Below, one piece after another: positions 1 to 10,712 of a stretch of DNA of 64,000 nt. Below the pieces are notes generated by a model that saw only the letters and a list, made by a program, of their open reading frames with translations, was not told where the DNA came from and ran no database searches. The DNA is from Eutrigla gurnardus. Lineage: Eukaryota; Chordata; Actinopteri; Perciformes; Triglidae. The position numbers and the translations under genes were made by a program. How positions within the stretch are numbered: the stretch's first letter is position 1; each line of letters starts with the position of its first letter. The stretch spans positions 4,346,501 to 4,410,500 of the forward strand of contig OY741284.1 of assembly GCA_963514095.1 (NCBI GenBank), read 5' to 3'.

Positions 1-177
1 TTTAATGGTCTCATGCCCTATCTATTGCGCTATGTAATACGATTCATTTTTAACATTTGTTATATTATGGTAAAGATGTTTCACAGAATTGATCAGATAG
101 AAACAGATACAAATTTGAGTTTGCGTACATAGGCTACGTGTCATATTACTCCATAATGTGTACTTTTTCTCCTGCAG

Positions 178-3100
178 CTACTTGGGTTGGAGGTGCCTTT
201 ATCATTGGAGTCGCAGAGTCGGTTTATGACCCCACCAAGGGTCTGATCTGGGCTCTCATTCCTCTGCAAACGTCACTTTCCTTTATCATCGGCAAGTCTC
301 TCTGAATATCTATCAACATTATTGAGCCTTCGGGTTCTTTTTAGCAGCATTCAAATAATAATAAAAACCTGTTTGTCAGAGGTACACTCTGACTTCTTGG
401 AGTTCACATTAATCTCTAAAGTAAACTTTTAATGGATTACAAGATGATTCAGATTTTTGGATTCTGATTAGTGCTTTTGTCCGTCTGTCTCTCTGATAAT
501 ACCGTCCACATTGAACTGTGTTGTATGTTATACAGGGTCCAGTATGAAAAAGGGTTTCCTTTTCTCTCTTTTTCATCCTTTTGAAGGTGGACTGTTCTTC
601 GCAAAGCCAATGAGGGAGAACAATTACATCAGTATGTTGGAGCCATTTCAGAGGAAGTATGGAAAAGCACTGACTGCGTTTCTTGCCATCATTCCAGTCA
701 TAAGTGAAGTTGTCTGGATTCCCGCATTACTGATTTCGTTGGGTACACACATGCAGTATCACTCAAATTAACCCTTTCATGGTCTTACCCATCTCCATCC
801 ATTTTTTCCAATCATGCTTTTCTCCATCCTATGTTATGTCTGTGTGCTCCAGGATCCACCATGAGGACGGTTTTAGATCTGCCCTTCAGTGTCTGCATCT
901 GGATCTCTGCTGCCGTGGCAATCATCTACACCATTCTTGGAGGTCTCTATTCAGTGGCTTACACTGATGTCATCCAGATGTCACTGGTGCTTCTCAGCTT
1001 GGTGAGTTTTACACAATGAAACTTCATGATGATTGTAGTGACTTGTTCTTAACATAAAACAAAAACGAACCTAAGCTACTGAGGGGCTGCTGTACTAGAA
1101 CTTGTAATTGACGCATCCGTCGTCTTCCGGGTCCAATGAATCCAACACGTCTTTTGCAATCATCAATATTTATTTATAGACTTGCGCTCTTCACAGTACG
1201 TGCCCTTACCGAACTTTGCATACAAGCACAAAAAGCACACATATTTGCCACAATGAATAAACAAAAGGCGACAATGACGACTAACACAAAAAACTGTTTG
1301 CTCTTCCCGTCAGCAGCACACCTGCTGAGTACCTGTTGTTGTATTTAATACTTCCTACCTCACAGTGCAGAGCGCCACCTACTGTGGCCTCCAGGAAATA
1401 AACAAAAAAATAAACAAATACACATAACCAAAAATTGGCTCTAACAATGATGTTTCACATGTGTTCTTCTTTATTTAGATGTTCTTGAGTGTTTCCCTCT
1501 CTTCACAGTGGCTGTGTGTCCCTTTTGTACTGACGAGTGATCTTTATACAAACATCACTGAAGCAGCGTTCAACCACACACATCAGGCCTCCTGGCTCGG
1601 CCAGCTGGAGTCTGATGACATTGGGAGATGGATTGATACTTTTCTAGTGATGGTAGGATCAATAACAATTCAGTATACATTTACATTTAGGTCATTTAGC
1701 AGATGCTTTTGTCCAAAGTGACTTACAATAAGTACATTTGTCAAAAGAAGGAAACAAAGAAACCACAACATATTAAGAACAACAGTGCTATGATCAAAGT
1801 GCTATAGGTAAGGGTTGTTTTTTTTTTTTATGTGTGTGAAATATGTGTGAAACGTGTGACCACTCAACCACCATAGTGTTTCATGTGGTTTAAAGTTCTG
1901 TGACAAACAAATATGCAGATGATTGTCTGATAAATATTGGCAAAAACGATTCACTCATTGAGCAACAGATCAGATATTTAGTTATGATTATTTTACAACC
2001 CAGCTCCTATTTTCTGTTTGATCAATACATCAACATTGTAAGGTCGGCAACATTCCTAAGATATCACATGTAAATTGATGTTATATGAAGGTGAGGACAG
2101 ATATGAACTTGGTTTCTCTCACCTTTCTAGAGCGTGGGCAATATGGCAATTCAGGATTTCCATCAGAGGACACTGTCCTCCTGCTCCGCAGCTACAGCCA
2201 GAATCAGCTGTTTTATAGCAGCAGGAGGCGTGATCATTGCTGGAATCCCATCTATCCTGATTGGAGCTGTTGCAGCTTCAACAGGTGATTGTGATCTTTA
2301 TCATTATAATTATGTTATGTTGTCAGGCCCGGGTTCCTTCTGTGTGGAGATTGTATGTAAGCGTGGGTTGTCTCCGGATTCTCCTCCCACAGTCCAAAGA
2401 CATGCAGGATGGGGATAGGTTCATTGATGACTCTAAATTGCCCGTAGGTGTGAATGTGAGTGTGAATGGTTGTTTGTCTCTACATGTTGGCCCTGTGATA
2501 GACTGGCGACCTGTCCAGGGTGTACCCTGCCTTCGCGCAATGACAGTGTACCCCGCCTTCGCCCAATGACTACTCTCATTACACGTATCATTTATGTCCT
2601 ATGGATTGACTATCTTGTCATGTTTGTTGTTTATTCTGTTATTGCAGTATTTATTATGGCATTTCATTCTATATTTCAGACTGGAATTCCACCTCTTATG
2701 GTTCTCCTCCTCCACATGAGCGGGGCGAAGCGGCCATGGTGTTGCCCATCATTCTTCAGAATTTAACCCCAACCTACATTTCTGCTTTTGGCATCGGAGC
2801 CATCGCTGCTGCCGTGATGTCATCCGCTGACTCTTGCCTCTTGTCTGCAACCACCATCTTCACCAGCAACATCTACCAGACCATCAGGAGTCAGGTGCAT
2901 TACCATGTGTTTTACTATTTTCATCCCTCTTCACCTTCATTCTTACCAATCCCCCACCCTTTTCGCCAAACTAAGCATGGATTGACTGTTCATGAGATAT
3001 ACAGGTACACGTATTTACTTCTATGCCCATCATCATATTTCATTGTACTGTATTATGTACTTTGCTTTTTAGGCTTCAGATAGAGAGCTGCGGTGGGTGA

Positions 3101-3615
3101 TTCGTCTCTTCATAGTGGTGGCAGGACTTGTGGGAACATCCCTCACCTACCTGGACATCAGTATCATGATGTTCTGGATCCTGGGCTCGGACCTGTCTTA
3201 CACCATTGTATTTCCCCAGCTGATATGTATCCTCTTTGTTAAGGTTTCCAACGGTTACGGGGCGATGGCAGGCTACCTTGTCGCGGTGGTGATGAGAGTG
3301 TTGTGTGGAGAGCCGCTGTTAGGGCTCCCTGTTGTTCTGCATTTCCCAGGTTGCGTTTTAGAAGATGGCGTTTACATTCAGCGTTCTCCTGTCAAGACTC
3401 TTTGCATGCTGACTGCTTTAGCCTCCATTGTGACATTTTCATATGTGGCCTCACTCCTGTTCAACAAGGGGATCCTTCCTGAGAGGTTGGATGTGTTTAA
3501 GGTGAAGTGTCAGGATGCAACAACACCAGCAGGTGGTGCCAGAGAGGTCAATAGTGATGAGCCTGATGAAAATGATGAAGTTGCCTCTGAGCCAATGCTG
3601 GATACAAAATGCTAA
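178..3615 (+). CDS. slc5a7-like: High-affinity choline transporter 1-like, copy 1 (exons 2-8)
   Basis: This is a sodium:solute symporter of the SLC5 family, closest to CHT1 (SLC5A7), which takes up choline across the plasma membrane. Exons as read: 178-291, 587-742, 853-1001, 1509-1652, 2131-2284, 2680-2894, 3073-3615 (TAA stop). They join in frame and each acceptor is AG. Diagnostic segments are TWVGGAFIIGVAESVYDP in exon 2, GLFFAKPMR in exon 3, GGLYSVAYTDV in exon 4, GAIAAAVMSSADS in exon 7 and SDLSYTIVFPQLICILFVK in exon 8. Exon 5 has NIT and NHT, possible N-glycosylation sites in an extracellular loop. The tail is acidic and ends EPMLDTKC. Exon 1 must lie left of the window; 1-177 is the end of intron 1. 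Intron 2 uses a GC donor. No stop or frameshift was seen, so this copy may be functional. The symbol marks family only; the exact substrate is not proven. Confidence 0.85.
1034..1446. mobile_element. Solo LTR in intron 4 of transporter copy 1
   Basis: A 413-bp insertion starts TGTAGTGAC and ends CTCTAACA, so it has TG...CA termini. It is flanked on both sides by ATGAT (1029-1033 and 1447-1451), a 5-bp target duplication typical of LTR retroelements. The corresponding introns of copies 2 and 3 lack it, so it arrived after the duplication. No internal retroelement coding is present. This fits a solo LTR left by recombination between two LTRs; superfamily (Gypsy or other) is not determined. Confidence 0.7.
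1676..1808 (-). repeat. L2-type LINE 3' tail fragment
   Basis: The stretch reads ACATTTAGGTCATTTAGCAG and continues to a CTATAGGTAAGG segment. It matches, in reverse orientation, the 3' ends of the L2 copies at 7,050-7,830 and 33,188-34,186. It lies in intron 5 of copy 1 about 30 bp after the exon, a different position from the L2 in intron 5 of copy 3, so the two insertions are independent. Confidence 0.65.
2323..2572 (+). repeat. SINE fragment in intron 6 of copy 1
   Basis: The sequence carries the body of the SINE family also seen at 4,011-4,399: CCGGGTTCCTTCTGTGTGGA, ACATGCAGGATGGGGATAGG and GTGATAGACTGGCGACCTGT. The tRNA-like head and the GGATGG tail are missing. A short segment near the end is duplicated (two CCTTCGC...CAATGAC units). 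The matching intron of copies 2 and 3 has no such insert. Confidence 0.75.
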
Positions 3616-4590
3616 ATAGTTTTATTCACATGTCTTTGTGGATATTATTGTTGGGTTATAGCCACAGACATCTCATCATTGGTTAGTGCGCATTATCATT
3701 ATGGAAACAAAAAAATTGCATAAAAGTATTGTTATACATCATTTACAGTAATGCAAACAGTATTTGCTGTTAATTTGTAGGTTGTATGGTTTGAATTCTA
3801 AACACAAACTGTTGGGAACACATTGCTTTTATCACCCGAGGTTGCACAAGTGGGGGTTGACCTCGGGCTGTTGCAGTCTGCAAACTTTATAGAGAAATCT
3901 TCTGCTTTACATGTAAACGGAGTTCAAAATAAAACCACAGAGAAACAAAGTAAGCGTCCAAAGTAATGACTTCATGATTTTAATGATTTTATTTTAAGTG
4001 GACACACCCTGGGCTTGCACGGTGGTGTAGTGGGTAGCACTGGCGCCTCACAGCAAGAGGGTCCTGGGTTCGATTCCTGGGTCGGGGTCAAATTCGGGCT
4101 CCTTCTGTGTGGAGTTTGCATGTTCTCCCCGTGTAAGCGTGGGTACTCTCCGGGTTCTCCGGCTTCCTCCCACAGTCCAAAGACATGCAGGATGGGGATA
4201 GGTTAATTGGTGACTCTAAATTGCCCGTAGGTGTGAATGTGAGTGTGAATGGTTGTCTGTCTCTACATGTCAGCCCTGTGATAGACTGGCGTCCTGTCCA
4301 GGGTGTACCCTGCCTTCGCCCAAATGATAGCTGGGATTGGCTCCAGCCCCCCCGTGACCCTGAATACAGGATAAGCGGTAGACAATGGATGGATGGGACC
4401 ACACCCTCATACAATGGGTCCAACGATTAAAGCATTTCATTTTTTAAATCAATCAACGGTTTCCCCATGGGGAAAAACACGAGACTAATGAGTATAAAAT
4501 AAGATATTTCCCCCACATATTTTACCACTAAATGTTATCTAACGAAAGAAGGAGAAAATAGAAAGAGTTGCCAGCCCTAATCGTTAGCAT
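3616..4590. repeat. 3' flank shared with copy 3 (segmental duplication)
   Basis: Sequence downstream of copy 1 aligns by eye with 35,735-36,540 downstream of copy 3. Shared stretches include the region after the stop codon (TAGTTTTATTCACATGTCTT) and GATTAAAGCATTTC...AAATCAATCAAC...GTTTCCCCATGG up to AATGTTATCTAAC. Copy 1's version has an extra SINE at 4,011-4,399. Similarity fades at about 4,590, which corresponds to the position just upstream of mdm2 exon 1. Confidence 0.75.
4011..4399 (+). mobile_element. Full-length tRNA-headed SINE
   Basis: The first 75 bases look like a tRNA-derived pol III promoter: an A-box-like TGGTGTAGTGGG and a B-box GGTTCGATTCC. A conserved body follows and the element ends in GGATGGATGG. 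CACACCCT occurs on both sides (4003-4010 and 4400-4407), a likely target-site duplication. Other copies or fragments in the window are at 2,323, 10,366, 52,629, 53,177, 59,901 and 60,594. Confidence 0.8.
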
Positions 4591-4654
4591 AGCCAGAGGA
4601 CATTTTAAGCTTCCTTTTAATTATGTCTGCCAACCAGAACCAGAAGATGGTTCC

Positions 4655-4730
4655 AGAGAAGAGGAGCTTGAGGGCTGAAAGCTCTGACACCTACTGTCAT
4701 TTTGAAGACTTTAAGAACGACAAGTGTTAG
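4655..4730. repeat. Unclassified repeat also present at 26,778
   Basis: The stretch GAGGAGCTTGAGGGCTGAAA, followed by CTGACACCTACTGT and a GAAGACTTTAAGAACGACAAG end, recurs with small changes at 26,778-26,845. There it abuts a minus-strand LINE. The family is unknown. Confidence 0.6.
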
Positions 4731-4810
4731 GAGCCCTGTTCCATTGTATTATTGTACTGTGGGGAGCTTTGCTCCTTTATATTTAGGCCACTTTAACATT
4801 CTATTTACTT

Positions 4811-5781
4811 CAGGGGTGGCAAACGTGTTTAATCCGGCCCGCGAGATGATTTCCAAATAGCTGCAATTTTTCAATATGGGCTGTTGGGAGGGATCGTGGG
4901 AACTATGTCGGGGTTTTTTGTTTTTCTTTCCCACCGTAAAGCAGATGCAATGATGTATGATACAACTGTTGTACTTTTCTTTTTCTTATCTGTCTGCCAA
5001 AACCCAATAAAAACATTTAGACAAAAACAAAAAAAAGACACTGCTGTTCTAAATGTGTCCACTGGATGTCGCAATAGCAATTCTGTTACGCAAGCATACT
5101 ATACCTGACAGCTGGCCCGGAGCTGCCTTGTCGTTCTGCCTGTTACGTCTTCTACCACGCTTTCATTGCCCCAACATGTCTCTGTCAAAAAAGAGAAAAG
5201 TGGACACAGAGTGCAGAGTTTTCCATAATGTCAGTCACTTCAGTTCATAAGGTTGGTTTGTTGAAATTGTTCATGCATTTTTCATGCATCATGCACAATT
5301 TTTATTTTTCTATCAATAAATAGAGTAGCCTGAAAGGCAGGGATTTACTCAACCCTCTTGAATAGTTTCTACCTCAGTATGTGGTGAGTTAGCTCAGGAT
5401 TAAGATGTGGAAATGATAAATGCAGTATTTGATACCTAGAAGAGTATTTCAATCCCACATAGGCTGTGACTTAAAGTTGTATGCCTTTGTAGTTACACTG
5501 AGATGAAGTCTAAGTTTCAATCACTGAGGCATAGTTTTCTTGAAATTGCACCATTTTTTTCCTCAGAATGTTCAACTAAGTGTTCTGTAAAGAGCATTAT
5601 TTGTGGTGTGTACATTTTCAGAATATGCTTGTACTATTTTGGACCAAAGTAAAACAAAGGAAATAAATCTGAAGTTGCCGTTATTTTTAAGTTATTATGC
5701 CATGATTTTACCGGTCCGGCCCACTTCGGAATAGATTTTCCTCCATGTGGCCCCTGAGCTAAAATGAGTTTGACACCCCTG
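4811..5781 (+). mobile_element. hAT (Charlie-like) deletion derivative
   Basis: The left end reads CAGGGGTGGCAAACGTG and the right end is the reverse complement of CAGGGGTGTCAAACTCATTT, the hallmark end of fish and mammalian Charlie-type hAT elements. Both ends keep the 'CCGG...CC...GGCCC' subterminal text. Inside, 5,177-5,240 encodes MSLSKKRKVDTECRVF and then a stop, which resembles the first residues of the ZBED-type transposase. The rest of the transposase is missing. No matching 8-bp target duplication was found, because the right end abuts another transposon. Confidence 0.7.
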
Positions 5782-6297
5782 AGGGGTATTCCACCAAACT
5801 CGCTAATTAAGGCGGCGCTTACCTGGTTAAGCCTGGTTAGAACTAACGCCAACTTCCACTTGCGGCTAAACCCATTCCATTAACGCATTTCAGCCGCGCC
5901 TTGTTAAGGCTAATTCAAACCAGGTTAACGTTGTCGTGTGTTACGCGCGTTCACGGGATATAAAGCCAGCCCAGAACCGTGAATGTCGAATCATTGAGAA
6001 AATGGCCGAAAAGACCAGAGCAAAAATTATTGATGGAACTGTACGAGGAGTACAAACCCATCATAACCAAAAAAAGGGAATACTGTAGTAATAAATAAAA
6101 ATTGCGCGGCTGCTTGGGCAAGAATTGCCGAGCGATTAAATGCGTAAGTACCGTCAAGAGTAACACGTTCTAATACTGACAAGGATTTCCTGAATGTGAG
6201 GATAGTGTAGACGTAACGTGCCAGCCAGGGTTCAATTCCTGACTATGGAAGTTTGTGAAATTTCTTTCTTTAGCCAGAACTGAGTTTTAGTGTGAAG

Positions 6298-6352
<55 letters not shown>

Positions 6353-7027
6353 AGATAGGCCCTTTATCATTGGGATCTATAACATGCTATTAATAATAAC
6401 ATCTTTATGCCTATCATGTTTTTGCAAGTTATATTTGGGTTCTGGGGAAATTGTATGACATATTTATCATAGTTAAAGTAAAATTTGGTCTAATTCTGTG
6501 ATCTAAAGACAATCATGCAAGCAAAAAAAAACATACATATCCTCGCCGGGTTTTGAACCCGGGCTGCCTGCGTTTGGGGGTAGGTGCATCACCACTCACC
6601 TAACTGGGGGGCGAACAACCTGCAAAATACATGTATTCAGATAATAATATGGCAAGTCGGTGTTCAGGAAATGAACGATTTATTCATATTTTTTTTAATT
6701 GCAAGCATGTATTCTTAGACACTTGATGAAAATATATTCTGTTTGTACTTCATATATGTAATTTTGGTAATTTTTGGTCTTTCACGTGACGAAATCACGA
6801 GGACTAGGCTTGGCGGAACCTTCTGCTGGTACAGTTGTTTCCGACAGATGGACTTCTCTGAAACCCCGCTTAAGTAAGCCTGATTGAGTTTGGTCGGATA
6901 AATTCCCATGGTTACTTCGCGGAGAGTGCCTCAAGTCACGTTGAAGGAACGCAACTCTGGCTAAAGGTAGCGAGGCTTATCAATATTAGCCCGGCTTTGC
7001 GCTTAGCGAGTTTGATGGAATACCCCT
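5782..7027. mobile_element. PIF/Harbinger-type element, copy A
   Basis: Inverted termini read AGGGGTATTCCACCAAACTC at the left and, reverse complemented, AGGGGTATTCCATCAAACTC at the right. CTG flanks both ends, a 3-bp target duplication as expected for Harbinger. Near 6,000 an ORF start (MAEKTR, then in another frame EQKLLMELYEEYKPIIT) resembles the Myb/SANT-like second protein of Harbinger elements, quickly broken by stops. Copy B is at 39,759-42,273. The element also holds a (CT)n tract and two tRNA T-arm-like motifs (near 6,225 and 6,550, opposite strands). Confidence 0.65.
6301..6350. repeat. (CT)n microsatellite
   Basis: About 25 uninterrupted CT units lie inside Harbinger copy A. Confidence 0.95.
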
Positions 7028-7049
7028 CTGCCCTAGTGTATGTGTTGTT

Positions 7050-7832
7050 CGGACCCTCCTCACAAAGGATGCAACACAACTCTTGGTCCAAGCACTGGTC
7101 ATCTCCCGCCTTGACTACTGCAACTCTCTCCTGGCCGGACTCCCGGCCTCTGCGATTAAACCATTGCAGCGTATCCAGAACGCTGCAGCACGTCTTATCT
7201 TCAATCTACCCAAATTCTCCCATGTGACCCCCCTCCTCCGTGATCTTCACTGGCTCCCTGTTGCAGCAGGCAAGACGATCTTCAAGACGATGACACTGGC
7301 CTTCAGGGCCATGAATGGAACGGCACCCATCTACCTTCAAACACTGGTCAAACCTCATGCCCCGAAGCGAGCACTTCGCTCCTCTACTTCAGCTGGCCGG
7401 CTGGTACCACCATCGCTGAAATCAAACAAATGTCGCTCAGCAAAGTCCAGACTCTTCTCTGTTCTGGCGCCTCAGTGGTGGAACGAACTCCCGACCAATG
7501 TCAGGACAGCTGAGTCATTTGCCATTTTCCGAAAAAGGCTCAAGACTCACCTGTTCAGACTTCACCTCGACTAGCATGACCCTGCCCCCCCCCCAAAAAA
7601 CAAAACAAAAAAAACCTTACCTATAGCACTCTGATCGTAGCACTGTTGCTCTTGAACTACTAGTTTACTCAGATGAGGACCTAACACTTGTTCTATTTTT
7701 AGCTCTTACTTTATCGGCAATGATTCGTTGTGGTTTCCTTGTTTCCTTCTTTTGACAAATGTACTTATTGTAAGTCGCTTTGGACAAAAGCGTCTGCTAA
7801 ATGACCTAAATGTCAATGTAAATGTAATGTTC
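7050..7832 (+). mobile_element. 5'-truncated L2-type LINE (reverse transcriptase end and 3' tail)
   Basis: An open frame at 7,083-7,574 encodes the C-terminal part of the ORF2-type protein: SRLDYCNSLLAGLPASAIK, RIQNAAARLIFNLPKFSHV, LLRDLHWLPVAA and KRLKTHLFRLHLD. This is the thumb and connection region of L2/CR1-clade reverse transcriptases. The 3' UTR ends with GTAAGTCGCTTTGGACAAAA and a TGTAAATG-rich tail. The catalytic YADD part is not included. Confidence 0.8.
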
Positions 7833-8151
7833 CCCTGTCTGTTTGGCTCCTCCTGTGTCCCTCCCCCTGTCTGTTCTGTGTGTATGCATGTGGGCGTGGT
7901 CTCTTTCCAACAGGCAGCAGCCAGGTCGATCCAATAGGCAATCAACCAGCTATAAAGCTACTGGATTCCCTTCCGGCAGATCGTTGATTCAGTATACGTG
8001 GTTGTACTCCTCATGGTTCGCCTCTGTACCTTTTTGGATTCTGTGCTCCAGTACTAGCTTGTGTGGCTAACTCCCTGTGTTTTTCCAGTCGACTCAGATT
8101 GCCGCGTTCGCCTAGCAGCCTGTGCTGCTTCTCTGCACCCTTCAACCCTTA
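7833..8151. other. Unassigned spacer between L2 copies
   Basis: I see no gene here. The text (GGCGTGGTCTCTTTCC, TATAAAG at 7,953, pyrimidine-rich segments) resembles promoter-bearing sequence such as part of an LTR or LINE 5' end, but no terminal repeats or target duplication could be defined. Confidence 0.4.
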
Positions 8152-9712
8152 CAGAGCCTAGTGATCTGGTGTATAATGAGAACAGAAGCGGTCCTAATAC
8201 TGAGCCTTGAGGGACACCCATGTCCAGAGAACAGGGTTTGGACATAGAGCCATTCCATGTGACCTGAAAGGTGCGATTTGTATTTGGTATGATGTGAACC
8301 AGGTGAGAGCAGAGTCAGTTATGTGTCTCGCAGGGACTCTGTCACTGTGAGGAGGGCCGTCTCAGTGGAGTGAGCAGTCCTGAATCCAGATTGATTAGGG
8401 TCAAGGAGGTTGTTCTGTGAGAGATAGGATGACAGTTGGTTGTAGGCGGCACGTTCCAAGGTTTTAAGGCTCGGTTATGCTTCCGCGTAGTGATCACGCA
8501 ATGGCCACGCAATGGCCACGCAGTTGCTGGGAGACCATGATGGTTCTGCGTTGGGTTTACGTGTCGAAATGCAATTCAATGCCACACCGGTAAAGGGCGC
8601 TATGTTTTTTGTAAAGAATGACCAAACGGCCGAGACTCTTGACGTATATCGTCGTTAGCCTCGTTATAGCGATTATTTGTTCACTTTTTTAAGAACTTGG
8701 TGTTTTATTTCTTTGTGCAAAAGCGACAAGGTGCGAACAATAAAACGAGGTGCAAACAATAAAAGTAGCCTATTAACAGTTTAAATGGCGGTGTTTATGA
8801 GTGGAAACCGGAAAAGCGGTCTCCAGCGGATGTAGCTAGCGGACCAATCACAGCCAATGCCGCTGCGTTGGTGTTGTGTCGCCTCGACGCGCGTCTAAGA
8901 TTTTTGGGAGGTGCACGTCAGGCCCTTGCGTTGGACGTAAGGGGGGGAACATGGAGAAGAGTTTCCTGGGGTTGGAGGCAGAAAAGTCGATCTTTGCCAG
9001 ATAGAAGGCAGATAAAGCTGCTGAAACAGTTGAGGTGAAGTCAGAGAGGAGGTGGTGGTAGTGAGCAAGGTCCTCGTGCTGGCCTGATTCCTTCCATTTT
9101 CTCTCTGCTCCCCTCGCAACACTGATCTGTTGGTTCGCAGAGATTCGTACAGCCAGGGAGGGGAGGGAGATGATCGCGCTGGTTGTGAGATGGGGGGACA
9201 GAGAGTGTCCAAAGAAGAGGAGAGTGAAGACATCAGGATGGAGGAGGCTTCCTCAGTAGGCATTAAGGAGAATTGTTCTGTGGATGATAGTGATGAAAGA
9301 ACAGTTGAGGAGAGAGCGGAGGGAGTGAGGGATTTCAGGTTGCGGCGGCTGGTGACAGTTCGAGGCGTAGAGGGGAGGGATGTGGTGGGCTTCATGGGGA
9401 GGGAGAAAGTCACAAAGTGGTGATCGGACAAGGTGAGCGGGATAACAGAGAGTGCCGAGATGCCACAGGATCTTGTGAAGATAAGGTCAAGTTGGTTCCT
9501 GGCCCGGTGAGTGGGTGGAGAGGGGGAGAGTGTGAGGTCAAATGTGGAGAAAAAGTCAATGCATTCAGATGAGTGCAGCTTTCCCGGGTGGATGTTGAAG
9601 TCACCAAGGACGACAAGTGGTTTGCCATCATCAGAGACGGCGTGGAATTCAAGTGCAGATCAGGGTAGGTGGTCCAGGGAAGGACTATCACTGCCATGCA
9701 CCAGCACACTGT
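8152..9712 (-). mobile_element. L2-type LINE fragments split by an insertion
   Basis: On the minus strand 9,712-8,906 encodes the end of the endonuclease region and the linker before the reverse transcriptase (MSDHHFVTFSLPMKPTT and SLDTLCPPISQPARSSPSPPW). The segment 8,463-8,152 encodes the RT motif region (SKPCSLDMGVPQGSVLGPLL). These match the L2 copies at 14,847 and 33,188. The copy is 3'-truncated in the RT and interrupted at 8,464-8,905. It contributes no functional gene. Confidence 0.7.
8464..8905. mobile_element. Candidate MITE inserted in an L2
   Basis: This stretch interrupts the L2 reading described above. It starts GGCTCGGTTATGCTTCCGCG, has a tandem CACGCAATGGC pair, and ends in a GACGCGCGTCTAAGA-containing segment. 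Clear terminal repeats were not established, so the class is unknown. Confidence 0.4.
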
Positions 9713-10143
9713 TTATTAAAGTCTAACGACACTGGGATTTATTTGCTTTGCACCAATACCAATGAATTGTATTCTACATTGTTTCATCAATCAGCTGCAT
9801 ATTTAAAATGCTTGCACATATCCTGTAGATAATTAAGAAGTCAGGATACGCAAGAGCACACAGAAGCCATATTCACTGAAGAGAGGAAGGACAAGAGATA
9901 ACACTGATTTACTCAGAGTTGAGGGAGTCAGAAGAGGAACTTCAAACAAAGCAGATGCGCATGAGCAGATGAGCAGAAACAGGCAGACGGGTCAATCTTT
10001 TTTCTACAGGGTGTCGATTTCAGGAAACAAGGTGTTGTGTTGCCATGGAGCGGGGCCAGCGAAGGGAGGGCCAAAGTCTAAACCACAGTTCCTCCCCACC
10101 TTTTTTTTTTTTAACTCAAAAGTATGTTTTATTATTATATATA

Positions 10144-10177
<34 letters not shown>

Positions 10178-10365
10178 ACTATTATTTATTGATTGTATAG
10201 AGTTTTTAGTTTTTTTTGTGCGTGTGATTATGTGTGACTTGGAATTGTATACTATCTACTGCGCAACAAATTGCCCCATTTCGAACAATTTAAGTATTTG
10301 AACTTGAACTTGAACTATTACACTTTGCTGCAAGAAATTGTCCATCTTTTTCAGGGCGATTGGTT
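9713..10365. other. Unassigned repeat-rich spacer with (TA)n
   Basis: No gene was seen. A (TA)n tract lies at about 10,145-10,174. The rest shows no recognisable coding or terminal repeats. Confidence 0.5.
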
Positions 10366-10712
10366 CCAGTTAAATTCCATCCATCGAGCCGATCCCAGCT
10401 GACATTGCGCGAAGGCGGGGTTTCCACCTGGACAGGTTGCCAGTCCATCGCAGGCCCGACATGTAGAGACAGACAACCATTCATGCTCACATTCACACCT
10501 ATGGGCAATTTGGAGTCATCAATGAACCTATTCCCATCCTGCATGTCTTTGGACTGTGGGAGGAAGCCGAAAACCTGGAGAGAACCCACACTTACACGGG
10601 GAGAACATGCAATCTCCACACAGAAGGAACCCAAACTCAACCCAGGAATCAAACCTGGGACCCTCTTGTTGTGAGGCAACAGTGCTCAGTGCACTACACC
10701 ACGGTGCAGCCC
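10366..10712 (-). mobile_element. SINE, near full length, minus strand
   Basis: The same family as at 4,011, reversed: CCATCCATCGAGCCGATCCC at the tail side, CACTTACACGGGGAGAACAT in the body, and a degraded tRNA head with GGAATCAAACCTGGGA (B box complement) and ACTACACCACGGTGCA. It is more diverged than the copy at 4,011. Confidence 0.75.

Noticed and set aside
4088..4423. Minus-strand ORF over the SINE at 4,011 and similar ORFs at 2,261, 10,290 and 53,220
   Set aside because: These frames recur in every SINE copy and only reflect its GC-rich body.
6540..6620. Possible minus-strand tRNA gene
   Set aside because: A T-arm-like hairpin is present but no matching 5' acceptor half or convincing anticodon stem could be found.
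9130..9423. Plus-strand acidic ORF
   Set aside because: Shadow of the minus-strand L2 endonuclease-linker region.
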